From Phoronis australis (Eukaryota > Phoronida > Phoronidae), in the NCBI GenBank assembly GCA_002633005.1, contig NMRA01000256.1:176068-240067 (forward strand): DNA of 64,000 nt. The letters run 5' to 3'. Each line of letters starts with the position of its first letter. The stretch's first letter is position 1. The notes under the pieces were generated by a model. The model was given only the letters and a program-made list of their open reading frames with translations. It had not been told where the DNA came from and ran no database searches. The position numbers and the translations under genes were made by a program. Shown one piece after another: positions 36,601 to 45,600 of the stretch.

Positions 36601-39600
36601 TTGTATGACACAGCAATGACTGCACTTTATGGGGGCAATAAACCTTCCTACTACCACAAAACCAATTTGCTTCACACGACTTTCCGTAATGAAATTGGTC
36701 TCAAACTGCTCACATTTGACGTTGAAGTTGATTTACTTGAGAAAACTGATAGCTTGCTGTTGCTTGAGACAAGGCTCTGCAAATTGTCTTGTCACGGCGG
36801 GTCATTTTATGCACTTAACATGTTCGCAACGAACAACTATCTTCAAGTTCTTTGCAAATCAGAAATCATTAGCCCATCTCATTCAGAACAATTTGAGATC
36901 AATTTTACATTGGTAAATGGTCTCAATCAAAAGTTCGTTTGTTAGAAGAAAGACGGAGTCGTAACTCCTTGAAAGGGACATAATGAGGGAGAAAGGTTAT
37001 GTTTTAAGTCAGCCTCAGCGCGGAATAGAACATGCAACCTTTGCGTTTGCAGACCAACGCTCGGCTCTCGGAGATAAACACACTAGATAAACGACAAAGT
37101 ATCTTAAACAGTACACACCATGGATTTTTGCACATTTTGAATTACCGGTGGCCACAGACTGAATGTATGACGTAAAATTTAGCTAAACCCATGTTTATTT
37201 TGTGTAATTAGCTCAAAATTTTGATTTTTCTTTCAATTTTGCCAAATTTCACATTTCCCGCCATGTGACGTCATGGGTTGAACACAAGAGATCAGTGACT
37301 AGCATTGAACAATGGCGGAGACCAGGGAATTTGAAAGTGACGACGATTAAGAGCAAGAATTGAACGAATACTATGAAGAAACGTATGGGAATGGTGGCCA
37401 GGATGAGGAAATGGGGTTGCACGAAAGCGAGAACAAGTTTAATGTGCTTCCGGCTGCGTACTTTTCTACTTTGAGCCTTATGAACTGGATCCTCCCGCGA
37501 GAGAAGCGGCCTCGGGCTCGGCGAGTCAACCCAGTCATCCAACAGACGATCCTGAATTAAGAGCTGATGTTTCTGAATGATAAATATTGTCCTTTATTGA
37601 ACCAGGCCTTCATCGTAACGTCTCATGTGACTGGAGTCGAAACACGAGTCCTCAAAGTGGGCAGAACACAGAGTGGCCCCGGACCGAATCGCTTGGTCCA
37701 CGATGACGTCCCACACTCTCGTTCGGCGCACGAAGTCATGCCACTTCTGCGCAACTTTGGTGTCCTTCGGAACACCGAGACGTTTTCCGCCTGGCTGCTG
37801 TTGCTGCAGCCTCCGGAAACACATCTTTTGATCCCTCTACGAACCTTCTCGACGCTAAATGTACTTTGCATTCTCTTCACTCTATACACTTTGTCTCTGA
37901 TCCGAACGGTATTGCGAACGACTTGGGTTCAACCCATGACGTTGTACATAATTATTATTTTTTTCAATTTTTGCGTGTTTCTTTGTGAGCTGTGCACTAA
38001 AGGCACTGAAATCAAGTAAGATATAATAATAAAATTTATTTTGAGGTACTAGAGTACGTCATGTTGTGTACACTTTAAACATTTGTATGTGTTCGATACA
38101 TTGGCCTTAATTACAGGCCAGCGAATGTGTGGCAGACAACGACGGGAATTGCTGGTTTGTAGTAAGATCGCATAACATCAATCTATTCCGTCCAACAAAA
38201 AATCCGAAAATTACTGTTTTCGGCTGTAAAATCTATAATTATGTCTTCTTCATTTTCGTGTCAATACCTTTGGGAAATCAGGCGGACATCTGCAACTGGC
38301 GAGATCCAGCATGCCATGGTCTGGAAATGATCCGGAGTAAACTTCTTCGATTTCCCTACTTGTAAGTATTTTCTCGTAAAATCTGAAGTCTTGAATGTGT
38401 CCCAGGAAGACGTCTGTTAAGAAATAGATAGAAGTGACAAAGCGGTGGCGTTGGGGATTTCATAAGGTACCTCGTATAGGTCTAAAATGTAGGCTACTTG
38501 TTATGTAGTCTAGCGCACTGCATGAGAAAGAAAGAAGGTGTCTTCAACTATTAATAGGAAACTCATCAAACTATATATTCTAAAAATCCTTCGGAGTCAC
38601 AGAATTATATTCTGTGCATGAAAACAATGTTCAGAGGTACCTTATCAAGTGACAGCATTTTTGTCAAATATCACAATTTTAACGGAGATCGCTGTAATTT
38701 CCACAAATTCGGGTTTTTTCGCTCAAAACGTCCAAATTCTGCTGTTTTATCTTATTAGCTACGAAACTGTGTCTGGGATTTCTTATTAAGGCCTTTGAGC
38801 TCAAGAAATCCGATGTCAGATTTTGACGTCTTGATTTCTGACAGCAGATTTCTCGGGCTAAGATGTCCTAAAGCGAAATCACAGACACCATTTTGTACTT
38901 ATAGAACACAGACACAGAATTTGAAAATTTCGTTGACGTCGAAATCATATGTACTGTCTCTTTCACTGTTATTGAAGTGGGTGAAGGTTGCGGTGTTCTT
39001 TGTGATTGACAGAATTTTGGCTGTAAGAGTTGCATTTGTTGCATACTGAAATTTGTACCTATTCCTGGTGAGTTGATCGACTCTCTTGACAAATGACTGG
39101 AGAGTTCTGAACATGCAGTGCTTGGCCCTTCTTCCGTGCTTGGTGTAGCTATTGGAGACAGATTCGGGGTTGTGATGTCGGTGTCTGTTGCGTAATAAGA
39201 TATTATCGATTCCACTTGTAGTTGGTGAATGTTTCATTGGTGTTTTTGAGTGCCGTCAGAATTTGGTGTGTATGGCTTACATCTGTTGCTGTTGTATGTT
39301 GAAAGAAAGTGCTCCCTGCTCGTGATGAAATTTGTTCTGATACACCAGAGCTAGTTCTCTTAGCGAGTACTGATTTCTGAACTGGAAGTGGATATAAACT
39401 TATTAGGTGAGACCGCTCGCTTTCGTCTTATATTTCTTGTCTGTGGTGTGGTAGACATGCCTAACGCAATATAAAATTATATACTTTTCATAAGTTTCAA
39501 AAAATAATTTAAACATGTAACGGTTCTTTGTCAGCAGCTGTAAATAAACGTGATTCAAATGCAACACTTTTGGAGACGGGGAAAAGCATTGTATTACACT

Positions 39601-42600
39601 GTTTTAACAAAAGATCTCCAGGTTGTTTCAGAGCACAAGTGGGGTGTTTTCGATAAAAAAAATCTTACCGTCCGGCTTTATGTATCCGGCTAGAGTAAAT
39701 GTTTGATTATCAGAGATCCATGCGTCAGATTTTAATAAATCCCTCTTGTGCCAGGTCTGCACTCCGTCGATGGATACCGTTACGTCTGGAAAACTGAACT
39801 GTAATTGGGAGAATGTTGTAGCATGAAAATGGAGAACAACAAACAATTTTATAGCTTTTTAAATTTCAGTTTTTAAACAGGAACAACGCAGGAACTTTGA
39901 AATGCGCCCACGCCAGCATTGCAAACGGTGTGGTTCTTGGGATGTTTACTTGTACCATAAAAATGGATGGCTCAGAATACCCTGAACTCATCCGAAAATG
40001 GTAAGGTGTCGTCATCTCTACCTGCTTTCAAGTTAAAAGGAATACAATTGCAAGGTTTCAAAAACATCTTGGAAGAGGTTTAGGAGATACAGCCATAGAT
40101 GCGAAAAATGTCACTACGGGGCACCACAGTAGTTGTAACCGCTTGCTTGAAAATCTACGTCAGTCATGCTGTTGTCATTAGGAACACATCTACCAATTTT
40201 CATGATAATCTGCACGGTTTGGCAGATACAGAAGAAAATGACAAAAACAGATTAATAATAATTAAATGGTCACTAGATGGCGCAAAATCCGAAAACAGGA
40301 ACATGTCATCGGTTCTTTAACAGAAAGCAATTTACCTAATTTCATAAAAATCTATCAAGGAGCTCCAGAGAATGAGAGTAAAACGAAAAAAATGAAATTG
40401 CCACTAGGGGGTACACCATTCGTCGGATCCGTTTGAAAACCGTTGTCAACTTCATATAAATATACTTGCTAAATTCAATAAAGATCCTCTAGAGGGTTTA
40501 GGATATACAGTCATGGGCGTAATAACTGCCCTGGAGAGACGCCACGGAACTCAAAGTCTTCGGAAAATCATCGTCAGCCGCCCTCTTCACAGTAGGAACA
40601 TATACTGTACGTCAAATTTTACTATCATCCTTAGAGTGCTTAGGCTATTAGAGGAGCAGACGCTAAAAACAGACTAGAAAACAGTAAAAATTGTCCCTAG
40701 GTGTAGCAATGAATCCATCCAAAAACGGGAGGATAGCGTCACCTTCTTAATAAATACACATCTGCCAAATTACATGAAATTTCGCTGAGGACATTTGAAG
40801 ATACCGAGCTAAACGTAAAAAATAAAAATCGCCACAAGGGGCACAACAGTAGCCCGATTCGTCCGAAAGTCATCATCATTCGTAGACAACTTCACCTAAA
40901 TACACTTGCTGAATTTAATAAAGATTCTACAGACGTTTAGGATCGAGATACAGACATGGGTGCAAAAACAAACAAAGCTGATACCAGTAGGCGTCACAGT
41001 AGTCAAAGTCGTCGGAAAATCATCATTAGCTGCCCTCAGGACAGTAAGAACATATATACCAATTTTCACAATCATCCTTAGAGTGGATTGATTGATAGAG
41101 GGGCGGACGCCAAAAACAGTAAAAACTGCCATTAGGTGACATGACATACCTCAAATCCACCTGAAAATGGAAGGATAACATCATCTCACAAACAGATGCC
41201 TAGCTGTCAAATTTATGAAAATCCATTAAGGACCTCCGAAAAAACAGAGGTAAACGTAAAAAATTAAAATTGCCACTAGGGAGCACACCGGTTGTCGGAT
41301 CGGTCAGAAAGTTCGCTCATGAAGTTCTATCTAAGAACAGAACATATCTGCAAAATTTCAGTAACATGCATTGAAGGGTTTTGGAGATAGAGTACCGGAC
41401 GACGGACGTCCAACGGACGCCAGACCGACACCGGAAGGACGCCGGCCGGACGCCGGACCGACACCGGACGGACGTCGGACCAACGCCGGATTGACGGAGA
41501 TGACGGCATAATGCGCTCACATATAAGTATAGCTGCACCAAAAAATGCTAGTACATTGTTAGTCATCATCTCATATTCGATGTTGCTTTGGTACAGATGA
41601 ACTATGTGCCCAGTCGTATTCATTACCACTTTCTCACCATTCGGCAACTTTATCGCCAGTGAGCATCCCCATTCACCACACCTGCAAAGACCGTACAAAA
41701 ATGAAACAGGCGATACAATGGTAGTCATATATGTTCAAAAGTCTGTTGTCACGTTCACAAAAATGCACAGGCCAACTTTCACAGCTGCGGATGCTACAAA
41801 ACCAAACTGCCACTAGGGGGCGCCGCAACAGTCAAACTGTCTAAAAATTGCAAACCATGCTCTTCCCAGTATGAACACATTTACCAAGAAAACAAAATTG
41901 CCACTAGGAAGCGCTATAGTAGTTGGTGTTGTCAAAAATCGTCGTCAGCCGTCCTCTGCCCAGTAAGAGCATATATGTCAATTTTCATAACCGGCAGACA
42001 GAGGCGCGGCCGCCAAAACAGACTCAAAAATAATAAAAACGGTTACTAGGCGGCGTGCACTACGTCAAATCCATCTGAAAACGGAAGATGCCATCACCTC
42101 TTTAATAGAAATCTATTTGGCAAATTTCATAAGAGTCCGTCAAGTTACTCCAAAAATACAGAGGAAAACGGGAAAATAAATTTGCCACTAGGGGGCACAG
42201 CGGTCGTTGGATCCGTCCAAAAGACATCGTCACCAATTGTCACCTTTATGTAAAACCACTTGCCAAATATAACAAAGTTCTTGCCGAGGGTTTAGGAGAT
42301 ACAGCTATGAATGCAAAAAAACTGCCACTGGGAAGAGACGCTGTAGTCGGAACTATCCGAAAAACATCGACAGCCGTCTTCTGTCAAGTAAAAAAATGTA
42401 TGCCAATTTTCATGATTACCTTTACAGTGGTTTGGCGTCTAGAGGGTATCACGGGAAAACAGTAAAAATGGCCAATGTGTGGCTCAAAATACGTCGAATC
42501 CATTACAAAACGTAAAGTTGGCGTCATTTTCGTAATAGCTACCTAACTAATTACCAAATTTCATGAAAATCCCTCAAGGAACACCGAAGATAACAGAGGC

Positions 42601-45600
42601 CACCGTGATTCAAAGAGCATCTGAAACTAGACAAACCAACAGCCGTAGGGGGAACATATTTTGGCGACTGGGCATTCCATCTCTCTTGCGTCATCCAGGA
42701 TCCTAGCCAGGGAACAAAATTGGCATACTCGTAAGCTCAAAGAGGCCATAAACATCACCAGTCAACGCCCTCTCTTGAACCGGGACCGAGGANTTACCCC
42801 CCCCCCCCCCTGTACTACAGCATTCTTAAAGGCGGGAAATCCCTCATTCATCGATAAAGACCTGGCGGACCAGGTTGAAACGTCTGAAAACAACATACCT
42901 CGTCTTTAAGTAAGTGACCTTCTTATGTACTACAATGCCTCTAGAGACCAATGACGAACCTATTCTCCAGGACCGAACTTATCACAACCGAGGTAAAACA
43001 TTGATTGACTCGACAGCTCACACAAATTATATGAATAGAAAAGGCGCGTAACTCTTGACTCCAAAAACGTCCCTTCCGGAGTATAGCACGAGTAATTAAT
43101 TGCATTACGAGAAGCCGAAATTAATTGAAAAGTATGTCTGGGATAATCAACTAACCTTATTTTTACTGAAAATGACATGAAAAGAGGTTGCCTTCACCTT
43201 TAAATTCCACATTCAAACTTTCTACTTCAATACGTTTATTGGGCTAAATTCTTAAAGGAGCATGCCACCCAAAAACAATCTAATTTGTATCAATTTAGAT
43301 CGAGTAGTTCTACTCCATAACGACACGTACGGAGGCAAACGGAGGTGTTGAAATTATCCAATGACGTCATCGGTTTCACACGCAGTCTGTTCAGCAGTTC
43401 ACAACACGGGTTACTGGTGTCAGCTTATCGCTTGAAGACATCGTTTAACACCAATAAATCATCAAACTTCGATGTAAAATCCTTAAAAATACACCGAGTT
43501 CTTATAAAAACGTGTCGTTTTATTTCGCTCTTACGGATTTATTGGTACTTGGACACACCGTAGCTTACAAAGTTCGGCAGGCCAATAAGGTCCGTAGCAG
43601 GAGTTTGGGGTCTGTTCGGAGATAATTTCGAAGTATTTTCCGTAAGATACAGACAGGAGAACCTAGATCTGTGTTGTTTAGACTTGTGATTTTTGGAGTT
43701 CTAAACACAAAACGCTTGTTATCCTGGCCAGTGGCTCCGAGCTCGATCAGGCCCGTCATGGCCGGCCGGATTGACTCCGAGTCGTTATCCCGGCCAGTGG
43801 CTCGGAAACTGATCAGACATCACGAACATAAACCAGCCAAAGTTCAGTGGAAACTAAACTTCCAGTCAATAAAATACTATACTAGTGAGCCAAAGTAATA
43901 TGCACCTGATTATGTTGGTGAATTAGCCACGAAACTGCAAATCTACTTACTCGTCGGGGCCGCGAATTCAGGTTCCGCTTTGGCCACAGCACCGTCAGGG
44001 CAGAAGTTGTACATTGACAATCATTATTTGAGTAATGTAAATGTAAATAAAGATTCCCCTAACACCTGGCCGTGAGATGGAAATCGAGTTGTTTCACAAC
44101 AGTTTCTGCCAGCAAACACTAAATTAGCATGAGCTCAGACGGCCTCGGTGTCTCGTCAATTAGTTTTATTGCACCTAAACCCGGTAACGCCGTGATTTAT
44201 TCATTGCTGGCTTCTCAAATCATTTGCACTCACGAACACTCCAAAGGTATTACAAATTGCATCTAATGAGACAGACTTTGTTTCAGTTTTATATAAGTAT
44301 TGGTTAGGGTGAGAATAATTCATTTTGAAACAGAACGCTCATTAATAAACGCCAACATGGCAACTCGCAATCCCGACTTAGGACGAGCTAGAGCTCATCA
44401 GTCCCGACTTCACAGGTGGATCGTTAAGTTTTACAGGTTATCAATTCGAACAGGAATACAGTGATGAAGAAATACTAAAGAGGCGCCGTGAACAAGCTCA
44501 GACAACGGAACGTATGGAGTTTTCTGGTAAGCCGGCATTCGTCAGGCACTGTTGACGTCTGCAGGCCACAGACACGGAGATGTTTCACGGCCTCATACTT
44601 GCTATTTACAGCGTACATTTCATTCTTCACTATCATGAGTCACTTCCTAAGCATTTCGGACTCTCGAGGAAGTAAAAAAGCGATATACCCGCTTTCCTCG
44701 CAGCTGCTTAGTTCGGACAAGCCGGAACGATGCACCGCAACATAGCGGCATTCACTCTGCATATGAACCACTGACGTCGCTAGCGTCGTTTCTCACTCGT
44801 TCCTCGCAGGTTAACGCGACACCTCTTGGCAAGGCAAGGTCGACCGTACACGAGGCGAAATGGATATAGACCGATTAAGACGGCAAAAAATAGGTAAATC
44901 GGGTGGCATTCTCCTTTAAGTTTTAAAAATAGGCTACTCGTCGAAACGCACAGACTTGGCAATATGTTTTGCTCAAAATCACTACCTAAATTGTAAATTA
45001 TAAACTCATTTACATTATGCAAAATAATAACAACGCTTCCATGCAATCACAGACAATGAAAATGGCCCTCCGAATGATTATTCAGTGGTTCACCCACAAA
45101 AGTGGTGTCAAAATTCTCCACTTTTGAAGGGGCTAGCTAGCGCGTGCAAACTTAGGCCTCTTTTATTCATTTTTCTTGGGCTCTCTCAGATTGATGTTTG
45201 AAATTAATTAAGATAATTTAGTCCTCATTTCAGGGTTTCGTATTTAGATAGTTGAATGCTAAAATTCCGTAACGAATGTACCTTTCATGTGTCACGTACC
45301 CGCGATCTGATTTTGTCAAGCCGAAATCGTATAGTTCAAACTTCAATAAGTAGTGTTAGCGGTGATGTATCTTTCGGTGAAGCATAGAACTCTAGCCAGG
45401 ACTGGAGTTCTACAGTTGAAGCAAATAATCACCTTCATCTAGCCCATGTAGAATTAGGAATGCATGCTCGACGTAAACGAATTCTGCCACCTTAAACAAT
45501 GGTTTCTACATGTGGCACTGCCTGAGGCACTGTCGTTCCAAGTCGTCAACTGCAAACCACGATAAAATTGTAACCTCAGGACTGTCATCGGAAATGAGAG

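Larger units (their letters stand above)
41740..42620 (+). repeat. CTCF-motif repeat family, copy 3 (partial)
   Basis: Begins within 60 bp of exon 3 in RTK intron 2. It has full-consensus motifs at 41810-41823 and 42185-42198, plus weaker ones (ccactaggaagcgc, tactaggcggcgtg). Confidence 0.75.
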
